From: an uncultured Psychrobacter sp. | GTDB lineage: Bacteria; Pseudomonadota; Gammaproteobacteria; Pseudomonadales; Moraxellaceae | Length of the DNA stretch: 64,000 nt | Direction of reading: 5' to 3' | Assembly (NCBI RefSeq): GCF_947500265.1 | Contig: NZ_CANMRN010000003.1 | Coordinates: forward strand, 434,001 to 498,000 | Shown: positions 21,099 to 31,300 of the stretch, piece by piece | How the letters are laid out: the number at the start of each line of letters is the position of its first letter | Position numbering within the stretch: position 1 is the stretch's first letter | Position numbers and translations under genes: made by a program | The notes under the pieces: model-generated | The model's input: the letters and a program-made list of their open reading frames with translations, nothing else | Databases searched by the model: none | What the model was told of the DNA's origin: nothing

Positions 21099-22130
21099 TC
21101 ATTCGGCCGCTGCTAAGACAATCTTGCCAAAAGCATCGCCTTTTTGTAGCTCATGGTGCGCTGCAACGACTTCTGAGAGTGGATAGGTTTCTTGAATTTT
21201 TAAAGTTAGCTTACCATCGGCTACTTCCTGTAAAACACGCGCCATATCTTGACCACTACGCTGCGCTTTATAGCCTGCTACTGCTAAGTCTTTTTGCTGA
21301 CCGGCTTCTTTGAGCTTATCAACCCAGATAGTTGGTAACACATTCACGCGGGCGCCTGATTTGAGAACGCTAAGCGCACGGACACCTGCTTCATCACCGA
21401 CTAAATCAAGCAGCACGTCGGCTTGTAGATCAGGAAACGCTTCATCTTTGGTATAATCTATCCAACCCGCCAGCTTAGATACGTCTATCAACTCATTAAG
21501 CTTGGCATACTTTTCTGGCGAGCAAATTACCGTCACCTTGATGTTATCTTGCGCCACTTTATCCATGAGCAATTGGATCAACAAATGACCAACACCGCCT
21601 GCTGGTGCATTAATCACTACATGCTCACCTGTTTTTATATCAGCAAAATCTACGAACTGTAGCGCCGTTTGTCCGATACAAGGCAAAGCACCTGCCTGCT
21701 CTAAAGTGACATTGTCTGGTACTTTTGCGAGCAACTTGGCATCTACTGCCACATATTGCGCATAGCCGCCACCGGTAAAAGTCAAGGCCGCTACTCTATC
21801 GCCGATAGCAAACTCATCGCTATTACTGCTGACTACTTCGCCTGATACATCGAATCCTAAAATAGCTGGCTGATCATTCTCAAACTTGTCTTTGCGAATG
21901 TTTTCCGCGCCCCAGCCTTTACCTTGGCGGGTCTTATAATCGACAGGGTTAATCCCAGCATAGGCAATTTTTACCAGTACTTGGTCGTCTTGGAGCTCAG
22001 GGACATCAGCACCATCTTGGTATTTCATTACTTCAGGCTCACCGAACTCGCGTATGAGTACGGCGTGCTGTGTCTTAGGTATGTTTTGGTTAGCTTGTTG
22101 ATTATTATCAGTAGTAGACGCTGTTGCCAT
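21099..22130 (-). CDS. NADP-dependent zinc-free alcohol dehydrogenase / quinone oxidoreductase
   Basis: A 343-residue medium-chain dehydrogenase/reductase. The GroES-like N-terminal domain has AYAGINPVDYKTRQG and LGFDVSGEVV but lacks the cysteine cluster of structural-zinc enzymes. The Rossmann part has the cofactor motif APAGGVGHLLIQL and the catalytic-region motif GALPCIGQTALQ. This fits quinone oxidoreductases and related reductases using NADPH; the physiological substrate is unknown. It stands alone, with about 195 bases to the EcsC gene downstream. Confidence 0.87.
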   Translation of the reverse strand: MATASTTDNNQQANQNIPKTQHAVLIREFGEPEVMKYQDGADVPELQDDQVLVKIAYAGINPVDYKTRQGKGWGAENIRKDKFENDQPAILGFDVSGEVVSSNSDEFAIGDRVAALTFTGGGYAQYVAVDAKLLAKVPDNVTLEQAGALPCIGQTALQFVDFADIKTGEHVVINAPAGGVGHLLIQLLMDKVAQDNIKVTVICSPEKYAKLNELIDVSKLAGWIDYTKDEAFPDLQADVLLDLVGDEAGVRALSVLKSGARVNVLPTIWVDKLKEAGQQKDLAVAGYKAQRSGQDMARVLQEVADGKLTLKIQETYPLSEVVAAHHELQKGDAFGKIVLAAAE

Positions 22131-22316
22131 CGTAGAATATCCTTATATTTTGTTTATTAGGCTGTACTTGTTATTCATTTTATTGAAACGTTGTGCTGTT
22201 AATAGCATTTTCAATCGAGAACATAATTAATCGATAATATGATCAATAAAGACAATTGTTCATATATCGATAGATTGCCAATATAATACATTTAAACGAA
22301 TTATTATAGCTGGGTA

Positions 22317-23087
22317 TTAGGGCAGCATCAGCTCTGCGCTAATGGGCAGATGATCCGATAGCGACGACCAAGGTTTTCCGTTATGAACCCACGCGTCCTT
22401 AACAACCAGATTGCGCACATAAATACGATCTAAGCTGAGTACAGGTAACTTGGCTGGGAATGTTGGCAACAGCTTGCCATGGCAGTGTTTGAACGCTTCT
22501 GTCATACCCAAATCATGAGCCAGTTTATCACAGGACATTTTTTTCCAATCATTAAAATCACCCGCCAAAATCAAGGGCTGATCATCAGCAATCTCATGAC
22601 AGATATAGTTAGTAATGGCCTCATACTGCTTGATACGATCACGCTCAAACAGATTTAAATGCGCGCACAATACAACGACAGGTCGCTCCCAACCGATAGG
22701 CTGTACCTCACAATGCAACACGCCGCGCTGCTCTAGCTTATTCACGGTTATATTAACATTGTGTTTTGGATCTAACGGGAATCGGCTCAATACAGCATTA
22801 CCATGATGGCCGTTCTCGTACTCTGAGTTTTTACCATAGCTGTTTTCTAGATCTAAAAACTCGCCAAACCATTCGTGCTGCGACTGATCTGGGTATTCAT
22901 TATATTGTATGTTGCGCTTGAGGTTCTGTCCTTGCACTTCTTGCAAGCACAGTATATCTGCACCCGCAGCTTCTAGTGCTTTAGCAATACCTTGCATTTT
23001 GACCTGTCGATTTAATGGCGACATGCCTTTGTGAATGTTATAGCTGGTTAAAATAAAAGAGGTGGTGGTCATAGATTCATTCGTCAT
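22317..23087 (-). CDS. Endonuclease/exonuclease/phosphatase family protein
   Basis: A 256-residue protein with the EEP fold (DNase I / exonuclease III / Mg-dependent phosphatase). Motifs include SYNIHKG near the N-terminus, LCLQEVQG (the metal-binding Glu), GNAVLSRFPL, HLNLFERDR, LAGDFNDW (Asp and Asn of the active site) and SDHLPISAELML at the end. No signal peptide is seen. Family members act on DNA, RNA, phospholipids or inositol phosphates, and the substrate here cannot be assigned. Confidence 0.88.
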   Translation of the reverse strand: MTNESMTTTSFILTSYNIHKGMSPLNRQVKMQGIAKALEAAGADILCLQEVQGQNLKRNIQYNEYPDQSQHEWFGEFLDLENSYGKNSEYENGHHGNAVLSRFPLDPKHNVNITVNKLEQRGVLHCEVQPIGWERPVVVLCAHLNLFERDRIKQYEAITNYICHEIADDQPLILAGDFNDWKKMSCDKLAHDLGMTEAFKHCHGKLLPTFPAKLPVLSLDRIYVRNLVVKDAWVHNGKPWSSLSDHLPISAELMLP

Positions 23088-23319
23088 AAAAAGATCAGCA
23101 AGCAGATGAATACGCTACTGAGTATAACAGCAGTCGTATTTATCAGCAGCAGTTAATCAGAGATAACTCGTAGTAGTATTGCTAAGAGAAGCTGATAAAT
23201 AGATCATAGTCTTTATGACTCAATACGATAAAGCATAACCAATGCGCCGTATGGCTAACAACGATCGTGCTGGTTAAAATTAATACTAGATGATGCCATT
23301 GATAATTTAAGATAAATGA

Positions 23320-24255
23320 CTATGTTACTGATTTATGTGTATCTAAAGGTGTCATGCGCGGGATATCTGGCATATCTGTCAATGCAGGATCAATAACAGG
23401 CTGTGGATTGTGAACGATACTATTGATATGAGCTTTTAGTTGTAAAAAATGACTGTCTGTCACAATATCAGGAGAGCGAGGCCGTGCGAGCGGCACTTCA
23501 ATAATCTCTTGTACCTCTCCTGGATTGGCCTTGAGCACAACGATACGATCTGACAGTAATACTGCCTCATCCATATCATGCGTAATAAATACGATGGTAA
23601 TATCAATATTGCGCCACAAATCCAGCAAATGCTTCTGCATTTTTTGACGCGTATAAGGATCAAGTGCACCAAAAGGCTCATCCATGATCAACACCTTTGG
23701 CTCATTGACCAGTGCTCGCGCAATCGCAACACGCTGCTTCATACCGCCAGACAGTTGATGCGGATAATGGTTTTCGTATTTGGTCAGACCGACCACGTCA
23801 AGCCACTCACGAGCGCTACGCTCTGCACTCGACTTGCTGCGGCCGCCCATGATAGGACCAAACATGACATTTTCTTTCACCGTCTTCCAAGGGAATAACG
23901 TATAGCCTTGAAAAACCATGCCACGACTGGCGCTTGGGCCTTTGACTTTTTCTTTATCAACGATTACTTCTCCACTGGGATAAGCATCTAATCCTGCAAC
24001 GATACGCCCCAATGTTGATTTACCACAACCCGATGGACCAATCACACATACAAACTCACGCTCATAGATTTTTAGGCTGACATCCTTCAATATCACTTTT
24101 TGGCTACCACCTTGATCAAACGATTGTGTCAGCTGATCAACTTGCAGCACCACATCTCGCTGATACAGAGCTTTGAAATAATCATCAGTGGTTCCATTAT
24201 GGTTGATGCGAGCACTGTTTGTAGGGACGGAAGAGTTCATATCAATAGTCATCAT
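23320..24255 (-). CDS. ABC transporter ATPase of the guanidine-locus importer
   Basis: The ATP-binding subunit of a nitrate/sulfonate/taurine-type importer, 311 residues. It shows Walker [11 protein letters not shown]-loop MVFQGYTLFPW, signature LSGGMKQRVAIARA, Walker B VLIMDEPFGALD and H-loop ITHDMDEAV. The stop of the permease gene touches its ATG, which suggests translational coupling. It is the last gene of the long minus-strand unit that starts at the guanidine riboswitch. Guanidine or a related compound is therefore the probable cargo, inferred from location only. Confidence 0.9.
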   Translation of the reverse strand: MMTIDMNSSVPTNSARINHNGTTDDYFKALYQRDVVLQVDQLTQSFDQGGSQKVILKDVSLKIYEREFVCVIGPSGCGKSTLGRIVAGLDAYPSGEVIVDKEKVKGPSASRGMVFQGYTLFPWKTVKENVMFGPIMGGRSKSSAERSAREWLDVVGLTKYENHYPHQLSGGMKQRVAIARALVNEPKVLIMDEPFGALDPYTRQKMQKHLLDLWRNIDITIVFITHDMDEAVLLSDRIVVLKANPGEVQEIIEVPLARPRSPDIVTDSHFLQLKAHINSIVHNPQPVIDPALTDMPDIPRMTPLDTHKSVT

Positions 24256-25197
24256 TTAAATACTCGCTTTCCATTTGAAGAGTTTTTTACCGAGCCGGTA
24301 CAACAAGATATCTGTACCTAAACCGATAAACCCAATGAGTAGAATACCTGCATAGACGTTATCAAAATGCTGGTAGCGGGCTTGTTGCACAATAAACCAT
24401 GTAATACCGGACGTCGTCCCTATCAGTTCAGCGACAATCAAATACGTCCATGCCCAGCCGAGTAGAACACGCAAGTCTCGATAGACATCAGGCAAGACGG
24501 CAGGCAGCAGTACATAAAAGAAGCTTTTTAGTTTGGTCGTGCCTAGCGTGTAGCCTGCCTCAATCAAACCAAGATCCATTGTACGCGTGGTATTTGCAAT
24601 GATTAGAATCTGTTGAAATAGAGTCCCAATCACGATGATAGCAATTTTTGGTCCGTCGTAGATACCGAGCACCGCCACGGCCAAAGGCCCAAATGCTGGC
24701 GCTGGTAGGTAACGAAAGAACTCTACGAAGGGCTGAGTGATTTGTGCGATTTTTTGAGAAAACCCGCACAGTAGCCCTAGCGGTATACCGACGATAGATG
24801 AGATAAAAAAAGCAATAAATACCGTCCGGATACTCTGCCAGAGACTCTCATGTAACCAAGGGCCATCAGCTTGCGCAGGCGGGGTGACAAACGCAGTAAC
24901 CATCGCTGTGGCTACCTCATCAGGTGCTGGCAGGTAGACAGGGTTGACCAGCTTTCCTTGCGGTGGTACTGCATCAGAGGCCATCGCATCCTGTGCCTCA
25001 CGGTAAAATACCTCTTTATCAATGCGGCTGCCCTCTTGTAGGTAGGTACTCGCGCCAGCATCGGTAATCTCAACCTGCGGATGCCAAATAAAAGGCAGAT
25101 AGCTGACCGCACACCATATTAAGATTGGAATCAAAAATGAGAGTACATTGAGCCCAAGCGTGGTTTTCTTGGTTAGATATGTATTGATATGACTCAT
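24256..25197 (-). CDS. ABC transporter permease of the guanidine-locus importer
   Basis: An inner-membrane permease of 313 residues in the TauC/SsuC/NrtB group. Hydrophobic segments are seen near residues 15-35 and through about 100-300, with a polar extracytoplasmic stretch between (about 40-95) that is longer than in TauC. The ATPase-contact loop is EAGYTLGTTKLKSFFYVLLPA. GAGGG-type spacing (GAGGGTAGCCC) precedes the ATG. It lies 72 bases after the binding-protein gene and abuts the ATPase gene. Confidence 0.9.
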   Translation of the reverse strand: MSHINTYLTKKTTLGLNVLSFLIPILIWCAVSYLPFIWHPQVEITDAGASTYLQEGSRIDKEVFYREAQDAMASDAVPPQGKLVNPVYLPAPDEVATAMVTAFVTPPAQADGPWLHESLWQSIRTVFIAFFISSIVGIPLGLLCGFSQKIAQITQPFVEFFRYLPAPAFGPLAVAVLGIYDGPKIAIIVIGTLFQQILIIANTTRTMDLGLIEAGYTLGTTKLKSFFYVLLPAVLPDVYRDLRVLLGWAWTYLIVAELIGTTSGITWFIVQQARYQHFDNVYAGILLIGFIGLGTDILLYRLGKKLFKWKASI

Positions 25198-25269
25198 GGG
25201 CTACCCTCTAAAACGATGATAAAGACTCAACAACCACTGTCTGTGTAATAAATAAAACGGCAACTATCC

Positions 25270-26295
25270 TTACTGATTAATCAAATCAGGATAGATCAAT
25301 TTATCTATATCAAGCGTTTGATCATAAATCTGATTGTCAATATTGAACTGGTTGACGTGATAGCTAGAACCATAGATAGAGCTGAGCTCATCAGACTTTG
25401 CAAAGATTCTCTTGTTATCTTCAAGACCCATCAGTTTAGTACCATCTAAGAAAGCGCTGTACTGACCAGCAGGCACGTTGACCTTGTTAGACATAATGCT
25501 GATCGCATCATCTCTAGTCGCTGGATCATTGATATAATTGACAACCTTGCCCCATACCTGAATGATTTTGGCATACTCTGCCTTGTGCGCAGATAGACTG
25601 GCAGGACTGACGGCTAGCGTGTCATAAATAAGACCGGGCTTATCCGCTGAGGTATAGATAGCCTTAGCACTTGGTACATTTTTTAGGGCTTGATTGGCAT
25701 TGGGTTGCCAAATGGAGACAGCGTCAATACTGTCATTTGTGAAAACTTGCGGTAGCTCGTTTGTGGTGGCATTGACCAGTGTCACATCAGCCTCTGTCAA
25801 GCCATTGTCAGCCAGCGCGCTATTAAGCAGCAAATGATCTACCAACCCTTTTTCGACACCGATTGATTTGCCTTTTAGGTCCGCTATGCTAGTGACTGAT
25901 GATTTAGCAATGATCTGATCATTACCTGCTGAGTAGTCGTTGACCAAGATAATAATGCCTTCACTACCACTCGCAGCGTTGACCAGGTTGTCGCCATTAG
26001 TCACAGAAATGGCGTCCAGCTGATTGGAGGCAAAAGCAGATAGCGAGGCAGAGTAATCAAACCATTTAAACTCAACATTCACACCAGCTTCATCAAACCA
26101 GCCTTTATCAATTGCAACCTGCCAAGCCACCCAGCCAGGCCAATCACTGTAACCAATAGAAATCGGATCATCATTTGCGGCAGTGACTTTTTCTGATGCT
26201 GCCTCGCCTTCAGGTGCTGATACGGTGGCAGTATTGTCACAACCAAATAGCATAAAGCTTGAGAGAACGGCAAAAGTAAATAAGCGTCGATTCAT
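25270..26295 (-). CDS. ABC transporter substrate-binding lipoprotein of the guanidine locus
   Basis: A 341-residue binding protein of the NMT1/TauA-SsuA type. The start at 26295 is set by AAGGAG and by the signal peptide MNRRLFTFAVLSSFMLFGC, with lipidated Cys19. The frame runs further upstream (to 26409), but those residues do not form a signal sequence. The mature protein has GYSDWPGWVAWQVAID and GVNVEFKWFDYSASLSAF, which resemble components annotated as 'urea carboxylase-related ABC transporter, substrate-binding'. It follows atzF by about 125 bases. Confidence 0.88.
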   Translation of the reverse strand: MNRRLFTFAVLSSFMLFGCDNTATVSAPEGEAASEKVTAANDDPISIGYSDWPGWVAWQVAIDKGWFDEAGVNVEFKWFDYSASLSAFASNQLDAISVTNGDNLVNAASGSEGIIILVNDYSAGNDQIIAKSSVTSIADLKGKSIGVEKGLVDHLLLNSALADNGLTEADVTLVNATTNELPQVFTNDSIDAVSIWQPNANQALKNVPSAKAIYTSADKPGLIYDTLAVSPASLSAHKAEYAKIIQVWGKVVNYINDPATRDDAISIMSNKVNVPAGQYSAFLDGTKLMGLEDNKRIFAKSDELSSIYGSSYHVNQFNIDNQIYDQTLDIDKLIYPDLINQ

Positions 26296-26419
26296 GAGTC
26301 TTACTCCTTGAATAAAGACAGGCCCATCATGGGAGTGTCCGTTGATTATTGTTTGCAATACCACGAGAGAGAATATTACTGGCGCTACTATTTTTGGATC
26401 ATAAGTCAATTGAGGCAGT

Positions 26420-28240
26420 CTAAGTGACTGGCTTTGACTGTTCAGCTATATAAGCTTTCCAACCACCGAATGCTGTCACATCTGTGCCGCCTTCAAACCC
26501 GTATTCTTCACAAATGAAGCTCTTGACCCAGCGTCCGTCTGCCAATTCAACATTGCCAATTCCTAATGGTGATGGCACTTCGTTGACGATGTCGCCAAAT
26601 CTCGCTTTAGGGATTCGCCAGACTTCTACTGCAATCGAGCGTCCTTCGTCGTGTCGTTTCAGTCCCGGTTTGGCAGGCGTCGATCCTGCCAATGCAAAGA
26701 GTTGATAGGCGTGTGCCGTTTGGGTTTGCTCAGACAACACACCGCCTCTATCAGTCAGCTGATAATTGAGCGGCATACCACTCAAGTGAGCACCAACCAC
26801 TGCTAGTGCCACACTACTATCACTATCATCTGTACTTAGTGGAATAAGCGATTGCGATTGATCAGATTGAGTTGTTTGAGATGTCTCGGAGTGATAACGA
26901 TGGTGAGAGGCTCCCATTGGTATATCCAGAATGGCTTGCCACTGATGACCAAAGTTGGCTAAAGCTTCGTCATGCCAGCCCATAGCGATAAAGGTCACAC
27001 CGCGCGGCAGGCCATCTCTAGCGATTAGATTCGGCAACGCCAACGCTGACAAGTCCGCTAGATTCACAAAATTAGTATAAGCACCCATGTGACTGTTTTT
27101 CGTTAACGGGTCAGCATTGACCGCATCGATGGTGTAAATAGTCGGCGCAGTTGGTACCATTAGTGCGTCAAATTCAGATAGCGTTTGTTGAATACGGCGA
27201 CTTAATGCAGCGCGAGAATACTCAGCACTCATCGCATCAACCGCATTGTAGTTCTCAGCTTGACTGATGATTTGGCGAGTGACAGGCAACAATGTGTCGC
27301 GCTCGACGAGCTGATCGATGGCAAAGGTGCGTTCACTAACCCAGCTGTCGTTATAGAGCGCATCAGCTAACTCATTGAAGACGGTAAAGTCTATCGGTGT
27401 TACCTCATAACCCATCGTCTGTAGCTGCGTGATGGCTATCTCAAAAGCCTGCTCTGACTCAGTGTCACCGTAGAACTCTAAAGTATCAGGGATAGCGATT
27501 TTTCCAAGACTAAAGGCGACTGGCGCAGTGGCAGGATGGATACGACTGTAATCATCCTCTTTATCGTAGCCTTTCATTAGCTGTGCTACGTGCCACGCAT
27601 CATCAACACCCAGTGCAAAAATAGAAATCACATCATGTAATCGACACGCTGGAATGAGACCCGTACTGGAGAACCAGCCTTTTGTAGGCTTCAAACCTAC
27701 TATATTGTTATGACCCGCAGGCACACGTCCAGAGCCTGCTGTATCCGTCCCTAATGTAAAGGGCACGATGCCATTTGCCACACTTACCGCAGAGCCTGAG
27801 CTTGAGCCACCACTGATATAGTCAGGATTGAAGCTGTTGGCCACTGCTCCATAAGGGGAGCGCGTACCTACCAGTCCTGTCGCAAACTGGTCAAGATTGG
27901 TTTTGCCGATGACGATAGCGCCTGCTGATTTGAGTTTGGCAACCACATGCGCATCCTTGTCGGCTAAATACAAAGGAGATGTACATCCTGCCGTGGTATG
28001 AAACTCTGCCACATCGATGTTGTCTTTTACCGCAAACGGTATGCCGTATAATGGCAAGTCTTGAGGATTTTGCGTGGCGATACTATCAATCTGAGCGGTT
28101 AGCTGCTTAGGAGTCGCAATCTCAACCCAAGCATTATTATCATTGTTGATGCCTGCCACATAATCCAGCAGATCACTTAGCTGGGTAGTTCCTTCGGCAT
28201 AAGCGCTTTGCCAATCTTTGATCGTCCAATTCTTTTGCAT
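26420..28240 (-). CDS. atzF: Allophanate hydrolase
   Basis: It hydrolyses allophanate to two ammonia and two CO2 in the cytoplasm. The N-terminal amidase domain (about 1-440) has the Ser-cisSer-Lys triad region: Lys72 in PFAVKDNI, GGSSSGSAVS near 144-153, and GTDTAGSGRVPAG with the probable nucleophile Ser170. The C-terminal domain (about 475-600, GAHLSGMPLNYQL ... GGTDVTAFGGWKAYI) is the allophanate-hydrolase-specific domain. The length of 606 is normal. A Ser/Gln/Asp-rich linker of about 30 residues joins the domains. It follows the carboxylase gene by 79 bases. In this context it would finish guanidine breakdown. Confidence 0.95.
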   Translation of the reverse strand: MQKNWTIKDWQSAYAEGTTQLSDLLDYVAGINNDNNAWVEIATPKQLTAQIDSIATQNPQDLPLYGIPFAVKDNIDVAEFHTTAGCTSPLYLADKDAHVVAKLKSAGAIVIGKTNLDQFATGLVGTRSPYGAVANSFNPDYISGGSSSGSAVSVANGIVPFTLGTDTAGSGRVPAGHNNIVGLKPTKGWFSSTGLIPACRLHDVISIFALGVDDAWHVAQLMKGYDKEDDYSRIHPATAPVAFSLGKIAIPDTLEFYGDTESEQAFEIAITQLQTMGYEVTPIDFTVFNELADALYNDSWVSERTFAIDQLVERDTLLPVTRQIISQAENYNAVDAMSAEYSRAALSRRIQQTLSEFDALMVPTAPTIYTIDAVNADPLTKNSHMGAYTNFVNLADLSALALPNLIARDGLPRGVTFIAMGWHDEALANFGHQWQAILDIPMGASHHRYHSETSQTTQSDQSQSLIPLSTDDSDSSVALAVVGAHLSGMPLNYQLTDRGGVLSEQTQTAHAYQLFALAGSTPAKPGLKRHDEGRSIAVEVWRIPKARFGDIVNEVPSPLGIGNVELADGRWVKSFICEEYGFEGGTDVTAFGGWKAYIAEQSKPVT

Positions 28241-28319
28241 AGTTGCTCTCTCTATTATTCTTCGCCATTTTTATCGTTGTTTTGCTATCTCACTATCGGC
28301 TAGATGAGTCCGTACAGCA

Positions 28320-31300
28320 TCAGCTTTCTTCGTGTGCATCTGAGTCTGCCACCGATGTCTCGTGAGCAATAATAGGTGCCAGTACAAATAATGGCTGCTC
28401 GGGTTTCACTGTAGTACCAATCTCAATTTCAATACTCACGACCTGCATCGCAACGGGTGAGACAATTGGTATCTCAATTTTCATGGCTTCTATGATTGCT
28501 AAGGTCTGCCCCTCATCGACTACATCACCTACCGCGCAAGAAATCTTCCATACACTGCCCATCATATGAGCTTTGACGACTATCCCGCCCTCAGGTACAG
28601 AAACTTCTGATGATACTTCTACCGCATCAATATCTTCGCCCACATACTGATCAAGACCTTGCTGCTTCCAGCGTTGTCGTTCAGCATCAAAGTTGGCTTG
28701 CTGCTGATCTTTAAATGTCTGAATACTGTCTTTATTTTCACTCAACATCTCGTAATACTCAGCGAGGTTTAACACACTATCCTCAACCTCAATCGAGAGC
28801 TCACCTGCCTTAAAGGCTGTTCGCATCGATAACAGTTCGTCTTCACTGACTTCATAAAAACGAATTTGATCAAAGAATCGTAGCAGCCATGGTTTTTCGG
28901 CTTCAAAGCTAGGATGCGAGCGGTAGCGGTTCCAGATTTGTAGCGTCCTACCAACGAACTGATAACCACCTGGGCCTTCCATACCGTAGATACACATATA
29001 AGCGCCACCGATACCGACCGCGTTCTCTGGCGTCCATGTTCTAGCAGGATTGTATTTGGTCGTGACCAAGCGGTGTCTGGGATCGAGCGGTGTGGCAACA
29101 GGCGCACCCAAATAGACATCACCAAGCCCCATGACCAAGTAGCTGGCATCATAGACAATATCTTTGACCGCTTGGGCAGAGGCCAAGCCATTGATACGTC
29201 TGATGAATTCTATGTTGTCAGGGCACCAAGGTGCGTCAGGATAGACAAGCTGCTGATACTTCTCAGTTGCTAGCTTAGTCTGAGAGTCAGCCCAAGCCAT
29301 TGGTAAATGAACAATTCTGGACGGCACTTGCATATTCTTAATATCGGGCAGCGCGCTTTCTGCTTGTTTGAGAATTGCCAGCAGTGCTGCCTGTGGCAAT
29401 TTTAATGAATGGTAATGCACTAATAGTGAGCGAATACCTGGCGTCATATCGATAATGGCATCGATATGCTGTGCTTGTAGCCACTCCATCAATGCCTGAA
29501 CGCGGAAGCGCAATTGCAAATCAAGCACTTGCTCACCGTACTCAATCAGTATATAGCTGTCTCCAGCAGGGCGATATATCACTTTTGGTTGGTCATTATG
29601 GATGGGTAAAGTGTCTAGTATGGCTGTCTGCAATGTTGCGTTTTCTGTATGAATAGGTAAATCATAATCCACCAAATCACAGTGATCAGCCCGTAGCATA
29701 TCATCGTAACGCTGATGTAATTGTGCGGCTTGATCGTAGCTGACAGGGACAAACTGCACTCGATCACCTGCTTTGAGCTGTCCCATTTTCCAGCGCTCAC
29801 CTGCGACGATGACGCTCAAACACACAAAGCCACCGAGGCTTGGCCCATCAGGTCCTAGAATGATCGGCATGTCGCCTGTGAAGTCAATCGCACCAACAGC
29901 ATAGGCATTGTCATGGATATTTGATGGGTGTAGTCCTGCCTCGCCGCCGTCTTCACGCGCCCATTCAGGTTTGGGTCCGACCAGACGGATACCAGTACGG
30001 CTAGAGTTGTGATGCACCTCCCATTCATGCTCAAAGAACTGCGTCACATCAGCATCCGTAAAGAAATCTGGCGCGCCATGTGGTCCATACATGACCGCGA
30101 TTTGCCATAGTCCATTAAACGTTGGTTGCTGTGAAGCAGGTAAGGCTTTAGTATCAATAGACGTATCGCACTGTACAACGGGTAGCATGTCGCCGATAAG
30201 TAAGTTACGACCAGCATGACCACCAAACTGACCTAAACTAAAGGTCGCTTGGCTACCCAAATATTCAGGTACATTTATACCGCCTTTGATAGCGATATAG
30301 CTTCGGCAGCCTGAGGTGATATTGCCACAAATAAGTTTTTGGCCTTTGCGCACAGGAATGGTTTGCCACATCGGCTGCTCTACACCATCCAAGGTACAGG
30401 CCATGTTACCGCCAGTAATAGCAATCTGACTGTCGCAATGGAACAATAAGGTTGGTCCAGTAACCACACACTCAAGACCTGCGGTATTAAATGGGTTGCC
30501 CAATAGTTGATTACCCGTATTGAGACTCAGACCATCTATCGCACCTGATGGAGGTACGCCCACATCCCAGTAGCCTTCTCGGCCGAGTACATCTTGCACC
30601 GCCGTCTGTACACCCGACTGCAACACTTCAATTTTTTGACTGAGCCATGTAAAAGTGTTCAAAAACCTTGTAGTCTGCTCGCCTTGATAAAATATCTCTG
30701 AGGCCACTATCTGCTGCAAATACTCAAGATTGGTTTCAAGACCTGCCATACGTGACACGGCCAAACTTTGGCTCATTTTCTCCAGTGCTTGCTTGCGGTC
30801 AGGTGCCCTGACGATAATTTTTGCTAGCATCGGGTCATAAAAGGCTGATATCTCACTACCCGTTTCTATCCAAGTCTCGACACGAGCGGCTGGGTCAAAA
30901 TAGGCATCCGTTAAAATCCCCGTGCTTGGCTGAAAGCTTTTGACAGGGTCTTCAGCGTACAGACGCACCTGAATTGAATGTCCTGATGCATGCAATGGTA
31001 ACTCTGGTAACACGAACTCTCCTGCAGCCAACTCAATCATCCAGCGTACTAAATCCACGTGATAGATTTCTTCTGTGACACCATGCTCAACTTGCAAGCG
31101 TGTGTTGACTTCCAAGAAATAGAAGTCTTGCGTCGACACATCCATCACAAATTCGACAGTACCAGCAGAGCGATAGTTGACTTGTTGCATCAACTTAGTT
31201 GCCACCGCTTGTAGGTTTTGTCTTTGTGTATCTGATAGTAAAGGCGCTGGTGTTTCTTCAATCACTTTTTGATTACGACGCTGGATAGAACAGTCACGCT

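Noticed and set aside
20975..21313. Open frame of 112 codons on the plus strand
   Set aside because: More than half of it is antisense to the dehydrogenase gene; the rest is AT-rich spacer without a ribosome-binding site.
28769..29191. Open frame of 140 codons on the minus strand
   Set aside because: It is an alternate frame inside the carboxylase gene with no start signal and no recognisable domain.
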